This document shows, one piece after another, positions 13,901-27,500 of a stretch of 64,000 nucleotides of DNA; positions within the stretch are counted from its first letter, which is position 1; the number at the start of each line of letters is the position of its first letter. Origin of the DNA: Proteles cristata cristata (taxonomy: Eukaryota; Chordata; Mammalia; Carnivora; Hyaenidae); NCBI GenBank assembly GCA_017311185.1, contig JAESUZ010004140.1:62001-126000 (forward strand), in the 5' to 3' direction. A model generated the notes under the pieces. The model had not been told where the DNA came from, searched no databases, and worked only from the letters and a program-made list of their open reading frames with translations. A program made the translations under genes and the position numbers.

Positions 13901-15544
13901 TGAATGTGGAAGCCCAGCTGCACACAGATACACACTGTCACAGGAAGGGAGGAAAGAGGCCATGCTTTGGACCTTTTCTTCCCCCTGAAATTGATACATT
14001 ACTCACATAACAAAATTGAACCCTTTAAAGCACACATGCCATTGGTTTCTGGAACACTCACAGAGGTGTGCAACTATCACCAGTGTCTAATTTCTGATCA
14101 TTTTCATGACCCCAAGAGAAACAAGTTAGCTGCCGCCTCTGAGAAAGCAGTCTCAGCAGCGGAGCAAAGACACAATCTGCAGTGCAGGCTGCGGAGACAG
14201 AATACGTTTGGAGACCAAAATAAAGGGGGTGGAGAGAACGTGTGCAAATCAGGGAGGGGAGAGGCAAACTGTGTGACGAAGGTCCTGGAGAAGATGGGGA
14301 GGAAAGCAGTGCACAGGGAGTGTCCTCCCCGGATGGGGAGAGGAGAAGACCTTTAACTGAGGCTGCTGGGAAGGTGGTGGGTGTGTGAGCTCAGCAGCCC
14401 ACTTTCCCAGTTAGGGGGTGTGTGCAGGAGCTTGAGAGGGCATTGTGGTCCCTGGGAGATGTGCCCTGAGGTCACTGAAGGTTTGGAGTGAAGAAGTAGA
14501 GGAAGGAGAGGAAAGTGGCCGTTTAGAGAAAGAAGGAGATGGCTCCGGCCCTGTGGGCTTTAAGGGTGCTGGGGACACTGCCTGCCGGGGGCCTCACCAG
14601 TCAGCTTCTGTTGCTGTTGCGCATCTTCGAGACAGTCCTTCAGTTTCTGGATCTCGGCCCGCAGGGCCCCACACTCTGCCCTGGACTTATCCTGCTTCAC
14701 TTCCTGGATGGCGATTTCAAGTTCTGTTGTCATTCGCTGCTGCTTCTCCAACTCCATCTCCTTTTTCATGAGGCTGTTCTGAAGCTGGGCCAGTTCCTTC
14801 TCGAGCTCGTGCAACATCTCATCTTTCTCTTGGAGGATCTGAGGAAAGTAAAGTGTGACTGCTGATAGAGGCCTGAGCAGTGACCTGGTAAGGCCAGTTT
14901 AGAGACTGTCTAGTGTCCTCTCCAGCTGCCATCTTCTCCTGCCTTGGACATCACAGTAGTCTCCTACCTCTGCTTCCTGCCTCAAGTCAGGCTGCTTTCA
15001 ATGCAGCAGTCGGAGCAGGAGTGGGGGGCAGGGGGGGGGTGTCTCTGAAAGTCCAAGTCAAATCTTGTTCTGCTTGTTCTACTCAAACCCTCCGTTGGTT
15101 CCTTTCACTTAGTAAAAGGCCAAAGTCCTCACAATGACTTCCCAGGGTGCTCATTATCTGGTCTGAACGTACTCTTGTCACCCCTACCCCTCTCGACTTT
15201 AGCTTGTCTACTAGAATATTCTAAGCAGACTCCCATCTAAGGGCTTTCACACTTGCTGCTCCCTCTGCCTGGGATATTCTTCCTCAAGACCTTTTCCTGG
15301 GTGGCACCTTCACTTCATTCAAATCTCTGCCCAAATATTACCTCATCACAGAGGCCTTCCCTGACCACCCTGTGTGAACAAGCCACAAAGCTGTTGTAAG
15401 AATTTATTAGTACCTGGCATTGTATTATATATGATTCTGTGATTTGTTTATCATCTGTCTCTTGGTACTAGAATGTACGCTCCAGGGGAGTAGGGATGCT
15501 GCATGTGTTATCGTATTCTTTTTAAACAGTGTTTATTTATTTAT

Positions 15545-15579
<35 letters not shown>

Positions 15580-18500
15580 GAGCTTGAGCAGGGGAGGGGC
15601 AGAGAGAGAGAGAGAATCCCAAGCAGGCCGCAGGCCATCAGCGCAGTGCCTGACAAGGGCCTCGAACCCATGAATGTGAGATCATGACCTGAACCGAAAC
15701 CAAAAGTCAGTCACCTTAGCCAGCTGAGCCACCCGGATGCCCCTGAGTTATTATACTCTTAATGCCTAGAACGGTGCTTGGCATATCACAGGAAATCTAA
15801 AATATTTGTTGACTGAATATATGAATGACTCAAAGCCATTTACCCAGACTCCTTGCCTCTTGTGGTCATCTCTCCAGGTACTTCCATTTTGACTAATGGA
15901 TCTCCTCCGGACCTTCAATGGGAGGTTTGAATGACCAGCCAATGGATGGGTTGGATTAGCTCTGACGGTTCAGAGTTGGAACGGAATGGCACTGACTACA
16001 CAAGCTTACATGTGTTTCACAAACTTTCTGTCCTTACTTCCATTTGTAGGCTTTTCCAGGACCTTGACTTATGTTGGCAATTACATCTTCCAGGGCATAG
16101 TTCCATTAGTATTTTCAAGCTGCCTGATTTACATATTCAGAAATTATTTGTAATTTTATAAACTGAAATTTCTTGAAATTCATCATAAGGCTACCTTACA
16201 GAATCTCTTTCCACTATCAAGTACAAATAAAAGTATTTTAGTTATTTATTATGTACTGTGAGAAATCCCAGAGAAGTGCTCAGAGTTGCCTCTGGGCCTA
16301 AGGACCCCACAGTCCCACTGCTGCTGTGTTGATGTTCCCCTAGCTGTGACAGTGGGTGCCGAGCTGCAGGGCCTGCTCTGGCGGCGGCTCTAACTAGAGA
16401 GCTCCTCTTGCCTTACCTTGTCTTTCTTCAAACCCAGCTTCTGGGTCTCAGTGAACTGGATCTGTAGCTCCTGCAGCCGCCGCTGCAGGATGATGACCTC
16501 CTTATCCTTCCTCTCCATGTGGGCGGAGGTCTCCTCCCGCAGCCCATGCAGGTCCAGCTCCAGCTTCATCATGTCTACAGTGGGATGGGGCAGCGTGCTT
16601 CTTGCTCAGGGTGGGGGTGGGGGTGGGGTCCTCCGGCTTCCTTGTGCCTCTCGCCGCCGCCCCCCACCAGTCCTCGGCTTACCCTTCATGATGTTCTTCT
16701 TCTGTTCCGACACCGCCTCTAGCTCCATGCGCAGGTCCTTCACCAGGTTCTGGTACTCCTCCACGTGCAGGCACTGGCTGTCTTTCTGCTCCTGCAAGTG
16801 CTTTAGGATCTGGGCAGATGGGAGGGGAGCAAGGCAGGACGCGAATATGGGGGAACATTGCTGCTAACTCTTGGGGCTCCTGCCTGGCTCGATCGGTTAG
16901 GCATCTGACTGATTTCGGTTCAGGTCCTGATCACACGTTTGTGGGATCGACCCAATGTCGAGTTCTGCACTGGCAGTGGGAAGCCTGCTTGGGATTCTCC
17001 TTCTCCTCCCCGCCCCCCCGTCCCCATACTCTCTCTCTCTCTCTCTGTCTCAAAATAAAGAGATAAACACTTCAAGTGCCAAATGTCTAGAACTGGTGAT
17101 CCAGAGAAACAGAGTAGAGTAGTATGTGTGTGTGTGTGGGGGGTTGGGGCTGGGGGGGAGTGACTGCTCATGGATACAGGGTTTTGTTTTGGAGTGATGA
17201 AAATATTCTGGAATCATGGGGATGGTGGCCCAACCTTGTGACTATTTTTAAACCACTGAACTGTATACTTTAAATGGTGAGTTTTAAGGTATGTTAATTA
17301 TTTCTCAATTTAAAAAAATTAAAATAATAAAAAAAAGCATGTGGCAGACTTAGTATCCTCATGTGGAATGTGCACAAAAGCCTTTAGCCCTTCTGCCCTG
17401 TAATCGTCGACAGTCATTGATGGGGCTTCTACTATGTGCTAGGCATTGTCCCCTTCTGTCCTATAACAATTGACAGTCATTGATGGGGCACCTACTATGT
17501 GCTAGGCACTGTCCCCTTCTGTCCTATAACAATTGACAGTCATTGATGGGGCACCAACCATGTGCCAGGCACAATCCTATGTGCTGGGGACAGTGGAACC
17601 AAAAAAAAAGCCACAAACATAAATACTTGCTGCCATGGAGCTGACCTCATAGTGAGGTGAGATAGACAAAGAGTATAAATAGTCACTTGTAGACAACGTT
17701 AACAGTTGATGGGTGCTATGGAAGAAACAGAGCAGTGAAAGAGGAGTGGAGGAGGTGTATGGAGGGATGGGGTTTTCATTATAAATAGAATGGAGATGCT
17801 GGCCCCACTGAGAAGGTGTCTCTGAGCAGGGGCTTGTAGGAGGTGAGGGAGTGAGCCATGTTGTAGTGTCTCTAGGTATCTGCAGACAGGAAACTATCCA
17901 GTGACCAGACCCTGGGGAGAGAACATGGGGGAGGTCAAGTGGATAGAGGGATAAATGATGGAGAGAGTAGGCGGACATGAGGTGAGAGATCAGTGAGTCA
18001 TTGCATCATGGGGGGCTTGTAGTCCTTGGGCAAGGACTTCAGCTTTTACCCTGAAGGAGAGGGGAACGGGCTATAACTAAGAGAGGGTAGGGAGATGTGG
18101 TCGAGAAGGAGCAGTTAGTCATCTGGGCATCAAGGGAGTTATGTGATTTCAGTTGTCAGGAAGAGGGGACTGCAGCATGAAGGCGGGGGTGGGGAGCCAG
18201 CTGGAGGAATACAGGACAATCACCATATGATGCAGGTGTGGGCAATGCAGAGGCTCAAAGGCTCACTTTATGGGGCGCTGAGGTGGCTCAGTTGATCAGT
18301 GTCTAACTTGTGCTCAGGTCATGATCTTGTGGTTTACGAATTGGAGCCCTGGATTGTGCTCTGAACTGACAGTGCGAAGCCTGCTTGGGATTCTCTCTCT
18401 CGCAAAATAAATAGATAAACTTAAAAATAAAAAAAAGACTCACTCTATGCCCGACCCGCTGGAACCTGGACAGTGCCACTCCTAATAGAATATCCAGGTA

Positions 18501-21500
18501 ACATGAAAGTTTGGGATAGGACACATAAAGCGGCAGGGGAAAGTACAGTCTGTTTTATGGGGAAGTTTGCATCAATTTAAAACATGTACTGGTAAAGAGG
18601 CATTAGTGCTTCATAGATATAGAGTTTTGGTTTTGTGAGATGAGAATGTTTTAGAGATCTGTTGCACAACAATGTGAATATAACTTAACATGACTGAAAT
18701 GTACACTCAAATGTGATTAAGATGGTAAACTTAACGTTATATGGTGTTTTTTTTTTGCCACTATAAAAAATAAGAGTATGGGAGAAATAAAGACATTTTT
18801 AAGACCAAATAAAACCCCCCAGGAGTGTTATGAGATCTCGTTGTAGGTCAGGACTAATATGAGACTGACCTTTAAAATAAATATTGACAGATGTCCAAGG
18901 AAGAACTTCAAAATTCAATACTGATCCCTCATTCATTTAAACTTTCAGGGATCAGAAAGTCCTGGAAAGAGAAGTCTCCATCTCTCCACAGGAGGACCCT
19001 TGGAGAGTGTTTATGTGTTGTTTGCTCTCCCTGCTATCTGCCTTTGCTGCTATATCAGGATTAGCAACCCTGCTTGCCCATAGTATGGCCTCAGGTGGCT
19101 GGCTTTGCCTTGAATCTCAGGTTCAGGTATGACTGACTTAAGGTATCACCAAGGAAATGCAAACTGATACAGCCACTGTGTAAAAACAGTATGGAGTTTC
19201 CTCAAAAATTTTTTTAAAGATTTTTAAATGTTTGTTTGTTTGTTTATTTATTTTTTGAGAGAGAGAGAGACAGACCCTGAGCAGGGGAGGGGCAGAGAGA
19301 GAGACAACACATACAGAATCTGAAACTGGCTTCAGGATCTGAGCTGTCAGCACAGAGCCCAATGTGGGGCTCGAACCCATGAACCATGAGATCATGAATT
19401 GAGCTTCAGTTGGATGCTTAACCAAATGAGCCACTGAGGCACCCCTGAGGTTTCTCAAAAACTTAAAAATAGAACTACCTTATGATCCAGTAATTGCACT
19501 ACTGAGTATTTACCCAAAGAATACAAGAACAGTAACTCAAAGGCATACCTGCTCTCCTATGTTTACAGCATCATTATTTACAATTAGCCAAGATATGGAA
19601 GCAGCCCAAGTGACCATCAATTGATGAATTGGATAAAGAAGATGTGGTATACTCCATATACAATGGAATATTACTCAGCCACAAAAAAGAATGAAATCTT
19701 GCCACTTGCAATGACATGGATGGAGTTAGAGAGTATAATGCTAAGCAAAATAAGTTGGTCAGAGAAAGACAAATGCCATGATTTCACTCGTATTTGGAAT
19801 TTAAGAAACAAAATGAATGAGCAAAGGGGAAAACACAAAGATATATTCTTAATTATAGAGAACAAACTGAAGAGGAGAGGTGGGGGGGGGAGTGGGTTAA
19901 TAAATAGGTGATGGGGATTAAGGAGTGCATTTGTCATGATAAGCACCAGGTGATGTATAGAATTATTGAATCACTGTATTGTACACTTGAAATTAATATA
20001 ATGTTGTGTGTTAACTGTAATGAAAATAAAAACTTAAGGGGCACCTGGGCGGATCAGTTGGTTAAACATCTGACTCTTGGGTTTCTGCTCAAGTCATGAT
20101 CTCAGTTTGTGAATTCAAGCCCCATGTCAGGCTCTGTGCTGACAGTGCAGAGCCTGCTTGAGATTCTCTCTCCTTCTCTCTCTGCCCTTCCGTCCCTACT
20201 CCTTCCCTCCCTCCCTCTCTCAAAATAAATAAACACCAAAAAAAAATTTTTTTTTAAAATAGCTTAAAAAAATCTCACCTAGGAAAGCAATGAATCTAGC
20301 TTTGGCTACTAGTTGGTCAAATCTTGCTATTTGTTTACATGGTTTAAATGCTTATTCACTGTTAAAATCAACTTTTGAGATGGCTTTGAATTTTGAAAAT
20401 AATGAGGTTTTGAAAAAAAGGGCTGATTGTGAACAGATAGTCTTCCCTAAATTTGATGCTTTTCAATTCCAACCAGGAACTAGAAAGCTGGATGATCCTT
20501 TTGAACCTGGCAAGCCAAGAGGAGGTTCTGTCTTGTTGGGAGTACCATTGAAAGGGGGTTAAGAAGCAGGTGCAATTCCAAAATTCAGCTGCAAAACTGA
20601 ATATTGCCAGACACATTCATTGGGAATTGGCATACATTACATACAGTATCTGTGACAGGGCCAACCAAGTTCACACAAATATAAAAATAAAAAAATAAGC
20701 AAGAAAACCCAGAATCAAACTCAACTTCAGTTGACCCCCTAGGCACAAATAAGCAAAAGTTCTCCTACCTTTTTAATGTCCTCACAATCTTCTGAGGAGC
20801 TAGGAGGATGTCTGTGTGTGGCTGTATATGAAGCAAAGTCTGCTTGTAATTTTATCAAAGCCTCTTCACGCTCCAGAACCTGCAGATAAGTGTAGGTCAG
20901 TCATGCTGGGTGATCAATGGAATGTGGTTATTACTAGACTAATTTTACAAGGTGTTCCTTTTTTCAGACTAAGTTCATTGTAATATTATACAAGTTATCA
21001 CACACTTCCTGTGGGCTTAGTACAGAGAAAGAATTAGATTCTCAATCTTACGTCAAGGTTCCATAAAGTGTAGACAGTGGTTTGTCTCAAGTCTGTCAGT
21101 GGCCACCTTTTAGACACCCTCCTGAACCTGTGTGGTTCAGTTTATGAGGCAGAAGCTTCTTTAAAAACTGTGATGGAAAAAAAATACCTGATCTATCAGA
21201 AGATGGGATGCAAAGTTCAAGAATTGAAGAAGGAAGTTTCTTATGGAGTAGGTAGATGTGTATGTACTTAAAAAAATTTAAAAAATCATGAAATCTTTTG
21301 TTCTTGTTGATTGAAAATAATTCAAATAAAACCCAAGGATCAAAAATAAGTGAAATTTCCTCTCCATTTAGTCTCCTTTCTCTCCCTTCTGCCAGGAGGT
21401 AGTGAGCACAATGGGCAATTTACAGTATGTACTTCCATATATGATCAAAGACTTTAAAAAACAAAAGTGGAATTGAACTATTCATAGTATTTTGTAACCA

Positions 21501-24500
21501 TTCTCAACAAAATATCATAAACATCCTTCCACATAGTCCTTGCAGGTCTACTTAATCATTTTTTTGGCTGCATATTACTCCACAGTATGGATATCTCTTT
21601 AACCATTAAAATTTTTTTTTAAATGTTTTATTTATTTCTGAGAGAGAGAGAGCAAGAGCTGGCTGTCAGCACAGAGCTGAACACAGGGCCCAAACCCATG
21701 AACTATGAGATCATGGCCTGAGCTGAAGTTGGACGCTTAACCGACTGATCCACCCAGGCACTCCTCTTTAGCCATTTAAAAAAAATCTCTTCAACCATTA
21801 CCCTACTGATGAGTACTTAGGTTGCTGTGTGAGAGATTTTAAGTTTCTTTAGAATCTCATACTTTGTGTTGGTGGGGGGAATGCACTCATGGAAAACATG
21901 AGCAAAAGGTAGGGGCAAGTATATTTAAGATATTTGAGGAGTCGTGGTAAAGAGATTACTTTAGATGACTCTTCTCTCCTTCTTTCTGTCCTCATAGCAT
22001 TATTTTTGGTGTCTCAGAAAAATGTTTTAGAGGTCACTTACCAAAGAGTTACTGCAGGCTAGTTTATTTCGAAGTTCCTGGATTAGATCATCCTGTTCAG
22101 AGACCTTTTGCCAGACTTCAGACAGTCGTTTCAAGGTCTCCTGATGCTCTTGAATCATGCAGGAAGAAGTGTATATACGCACTTTTGAATGATCACCCTT
22201 GTTCTCAGGCTCCTGCGATGTTTAAAAATAATGGGTTGGTTTTGTTCAAGATATTTGAGTTAACTTCAAAATAACATAAGCATGGAAAATCTCTTTGATC
22301 CATATTCTAAAAGTTCATGTTCATATATGTGAATCATACAATTAAAGAAGAAAATTAACCAGTGTATACACATGGTGAAAAGTTCAAACAGTTCATTAGA
22401 GAATATACTGAAAAGTTAGTCTTCCATCTTGACCCTCCATGACTCAGCTATCCTCTTCTATGACAGTCTGTGTTACCAATTTTGGGGGGTATCCTTCCAG
22501 GGATATTTTATGCATATTTGTATATGCATATGTATATAACTCCCTGCTTTTTCCCCTACACAAATGAAAATCTTCTACACCTTATTCTGACACTGTATTT
22601 TCACTTGACAATTTATTTAGGATATTTTCCATATTGTTACTTGTAGATTTATCTGACTCTTCTTTTAAAATTAATTTAAAATTGCACAAGTAAAATATAT
22701 ACTACATATATATAAAATCTTTCTAAAACATAATAACATTATAGGCAAGCCTAAATTTCTCTGACTATACCACCTCTAATCCCATACTTGCTGTGTTCTC
22801 CATGGATGACAATTTGTGCATATACTTCTAGAAATTTATCTATACACTTACATACATTTAAAGGAATCTGTAGAATACAGATAATATTATGTTTCCCTTT
22901 TAAAATATAAAAATATATCTTTTTCATTCAAAAAGATGTCTTAGAAATTTATCCATGTTAGTACAGGGACTTCGATCTTGCTCCTTTAAATTGCTTTCAA
23001 GTATGTTTATCCAGTCTCCTACTGATGGGAATATAGGTTGTTTCCAAGTATTTTTCTAAAATGAAGCTGAAATGAATATTTTTGCACATAAATCTTTGAG
23101 TACTTGTTCTAGTACATGTATGGATTAAATTCATGAAGTAGGACAGCTAAGACATACTTACAATTTTGATAGATATTACACAATTATCCTTCAAGAAATT
23201 ATACCAATTGACACTCTCATCAGCATGAGTATGTCTGTTTTCCTAGAACATTAAAAAACGTTTCTCCCTAGGTCATTTGAAATCATGCATGGAGTTTACT
23301 ACATGCACATTGGTCTGCACTAATAATGAAGTGAACTGATTTAGATAGCCAGAGAAGAGCAAAGAGTTCTAGTTTGGAAGGTAAATCTTTCCCCATTAAA
23401 CTTGTTTTCTTAACTGGGCTTTTTCAGGCAAAGTTAGAAATAGTTTATGTTGGGGCACCTGGGTGGCTCAATCAGTTAAGCGTTTGACTTTGGCTAACGT
23501 CATGGTCTCGCGGTTTGTGAGTTGAGCAGAGCCCCATGTCGGGCCCTGTGCTGACAGCTCAGAGCCTGGAGCCTGCTTCAGATTCTGTGTCTCCCTCTCT
23601 CTCTGCCTCTCGCCCACACGCTTTCTGTCTCTCTCTCAAAAATAAACGTTAAAAAATGGTTTATGTTCACTGAGTATGAAAACTACCCATAAACAAGCTG
23701 TAGAAGGGCCAGCGAGAAGTCTAAAATTGACCATAAATAATATTCGCATAAATAAGTTAGTGTGAAAATGGGCAAAGGAATGGAAAACAATAGAAAAGTT
23801 AACAGGAAGATGTTATCTACAGGTTCGATATCTCAGGATGAAAAACAGAAATTAATTTAAAAATAATAGATGAAAAATTTTCTAGATTGAAGGAATTATA
23901 GATCTTCAGATGAAAAGTTAAATGTTGAGAGGGTTAATGAAAAATAAACTAAGAAACTTTGAGTCTAAAACTCTCTAGAATTCCAAGAGATAAAACAGGT
24001 GACTTACAAAAAATAAAAAACAGACTGAAACCTAACAATTTTTCTTTGATACTAGATGGTACAAGATAATGCAGCGATATCTTCAAAGACTTAAAGGAAG
24101 GTGTTTCTGAAAGGTTGTATACCCAGCCAAACTAATGAGAATGAATGAAGACAAAATAATCTTCTTCAGACATGGGAATATTGAGAATTCTTACCACTCA
24201 CAATTGTTTCCCAAAGAATTAACAAAGAAGTATTGCAGGAAAAGGAAACATCCACAAATTTGGAAGAGGTGGAGTATACTGCGTAAGTAATGATTAAAAG
24301 TTGGTTTTATTTGTAATGTTAAAGAAATGTGCATATTTTATATGTTATATAAACCGTTCCAGAGATTAAAAAAATGATAAAAACTCTTCAACTCATTTAT
24401 ATTAGGGTGGCATAATCCAGACACCATTATGAGATGTGAGCACAAGAATGTGAGACATCAAACTAATTCCATTTCTGAAAATAGATACAAAAAATAATAC

Positions 24501-27500
24501 TTTAAGAAACTTAGTATAGCAGTTTATTGTAATATAATGATGTATTATTATAATTAAAACAAAATAATAAAATAAGTAAAGAAGGTTTGTTTTAGGAACA
24601 GAGATTGTGCTCTAAATGAAAATCTATTAATGTAGTTCACTTCTCTCTCTCTCTCTCCCCCATCTGTCCATCTATATTAATTCCAAATGGACTAAAGATA
24701 AAAACACAGAAATACAAAATTATAAAAATGCTAAAAAAATGAGGTAAACTTTTATAATCTTGGGGGTAGAGAAGGCCTTCCTAATCTATCAAGGTGGCCT
24801 GAGAGATTCAACTCCATATAAATTAAAACTTTCTGTACAGTGACAAATACCATTAATAAAGTAAAATAAAGATATTTGTCACATATGTAATAAAGCACTA
24901 TTACATGTAGTATATTAAGAACTTTCTGTAAGTTGATACACAAAAGACAAAATACCCAATTAAAAAATAGGTTAAGGATTTAAGCAAGTAATTCATCAAA
25001 CAGAGATCCATATGACCGATACACTCATGAACAGTGCCCGATATTGGTTAGCATGGAGGGGTGGGCACTGTGCTGTGTCTCCAGGGCCCCCTGCGGCCAT
25101 GAAGGCCTCACTCCCCCAGCCGCTGGGAGGGCTGCTCCGAGACAGCCCTCAGCTGTCAGCCCTTTTTGGGGATTGCCTGTGCCAAAGGAAACTGCTTTGC
25201 CCGAAGTCATGCCTCTTCCTAGGGTCAGCTCACACTCATAACTGATCAACATGGAGCAAAAACGCTGCTTCTTTCCCCCAATTTGGGACCCTTCTGAAGG
25301 TCTGTCCAGCCTCAGAACTCCTTATAGGGTTGGCTGAGGCCTTTGTTGAGACTGCATCACAGCTCAGCTTCTCCGCCTGCTCAACCCTGCTTCCTTCTCC
25401 TTCCTTTCACAGGTGTTGATACCAAGGGCTCCCCCTAAACAAAATGCACTGCAGATGCCAATGTGTCTCAGAGTCTGCTTCGCGGGGAGCCCAACCTGCA
25501 ACTGTGAGAATGAAAGGAAATGAAAACTGAGTGAAAAAACTTTTTTAATTTTTTTCAATGCATCAGGTTAGCACAATGTAAAAAGACTGAAAGCATACCA
25601 TGAGAGTGTGAAGAAGTAAGCTCCCTTTATTACTGTTGGTAAAGGTGTAAACTGGTAGAACCTTTTTGACATTCAATTTAGAAGTATCTTTAAACATTAA
25701 AAATAAGCATATCCTTTGACTCAGCAATCCCACTTCAGGAAATTATCCCATAGGAATAAGGATGTTCATTACAGCTTGTTTGTAATGGACAAAATAGGTC
25801 AGTAGATGGTATAGTCATACCATATAATACAAGGTAGTTACTACATGAAATTGTCAAGATATACATTTAAAAAGCGAGGTGGAGAACCACATTTATGAAA
25901 TGACCCATTTATATAAAAAGAAAATCCTATCCATTTATATATGTAACTGTATAACAAAAGTCTGAGGAAGATTCCCAACAGATTTTTCAAGTGATTACCT
26001 AAGGCAAGGAGAGGGGGGTAGAGGAGGCTGAAGGCAGGCTTTCACATTTAATCTCTGTGATTCTGTCTAGAGAGCCTACATTGTTGTATTACTTGTGTAA
26101 TTAAAAAAAGCAATTAAAAGAAAAAAACGGATTTAGGCATTTTGGCTCTTCTTTGTTATCTTTCATGAGTTTCTCCTCCTGTGTGACCCTGAAGTATGGT
26201 CTGCACGAGTCCTGTGACCTACATGAGCTCCCCAATCAGACCCCCCATGAGAACCTGGAAGATCTGAGCGTCCAGTTATTAGAAATGCTGCATCTTTATA
26301 TTAATTAAGGAGCCTCAAAATTCCTAGGGAGGAATCTTAAAGGAGATGTAAAGGCTGGAAGTTGAAAGCTGAGGGCTCCAACACTAAAGGGTTGAAGGTC
26401 TGAGTTTCCCACAGAGGAAGCAGGGACTGTTAGCAGGTAGCACCTGAAGCACGTCCACTTGCTGCAGTGCCTGGTCTGAGTGGTCTGGGGTGAGTCCTAC
26501 CTGACTGACGATCCCGCTGAGCTCCCCCTCCAACATCTTCACTTGGCACTCCAGCAGCTCAATGTTGCTTAGGGAAGTCTGGTATTTATCCCTGTAGAGG
26601 TTTAAGCTCCTTTCTAGGGAGACGATCTTGTCCCCGGCCAAAGCAAGTTGCTCCTGTGCCAAATGGAGCTTCTCTCCTGTGTTCTCATTATGATTTCCCA
26701 TTTCCTCCTCATAGAGAATCACCTGTTGGTGTAGGAATAAAGCCACACTGAACTCATGGAAGGATCTCATGAGGAAAGGGTATGGCTATCAGACCCCATG
26801 CAGGGAGTCTTATGTCTTAACTAGAAACCCAGATGTCCAGAATAGGCCCAGCACAGATTTAAAAGCATGATATATAATACCAGAATGTTAACGATTAGAG
26901 AAAAAGAAAAAGATGGTCCTATTTGGATGGTAAGCTTCTTATAGGCAGGGGCCATTATCTATTTCCCATTCTGTGTGGCATGTAGCAAAAACTCAACAAA
27001 GACTTGTCAGCTGATTAATAGGAATGCATTTCTATAGCTTCATTTTTTAAGGGCTTGAAATGTCAGTATTATTTCCTTCCTAGGTATTCTCTAGCAATCA
27101 GCTTAGAAAATGTGGAGCCCCTCATGCACACGGCAAAGTTCCAGAGAGATAGCAGGGGAACAACCCCAAATCCGTCTGGGATTTTCACAATTCTTATTTA
27201 GATTCCTTTTCTTCCTAATCAATTAATTAGTCAGCCAAATGATAGGTATTTATGGAGTGCTTATAGGCAATGTCTTGGGTGCTGAGGGGATATACACCTG
27301 TAAGACAGAGCCTCCTCCCTCAAGAAGTTTACAAACTCTTACAATTTGGGGAACATATGATTTATAACTAGCAAACAACTGTCTAGAATTGGGTGTGCTT
27401 AGTTGTATGGCTAGAGTTACATGGACTGAAGGAGATAAGAGTGGGAGGGTCATCAGGGAATGTTTTATTTTGGTTCAAATAGTTCAGTGCAGAATCTGGA

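Noticed and set aside
19621..19911. 96-codon frame with [17 protein letters not shown]
   Set aside because: C-terminal end of L1 ORF2 in a 5'-truncated copy, not a host gene.
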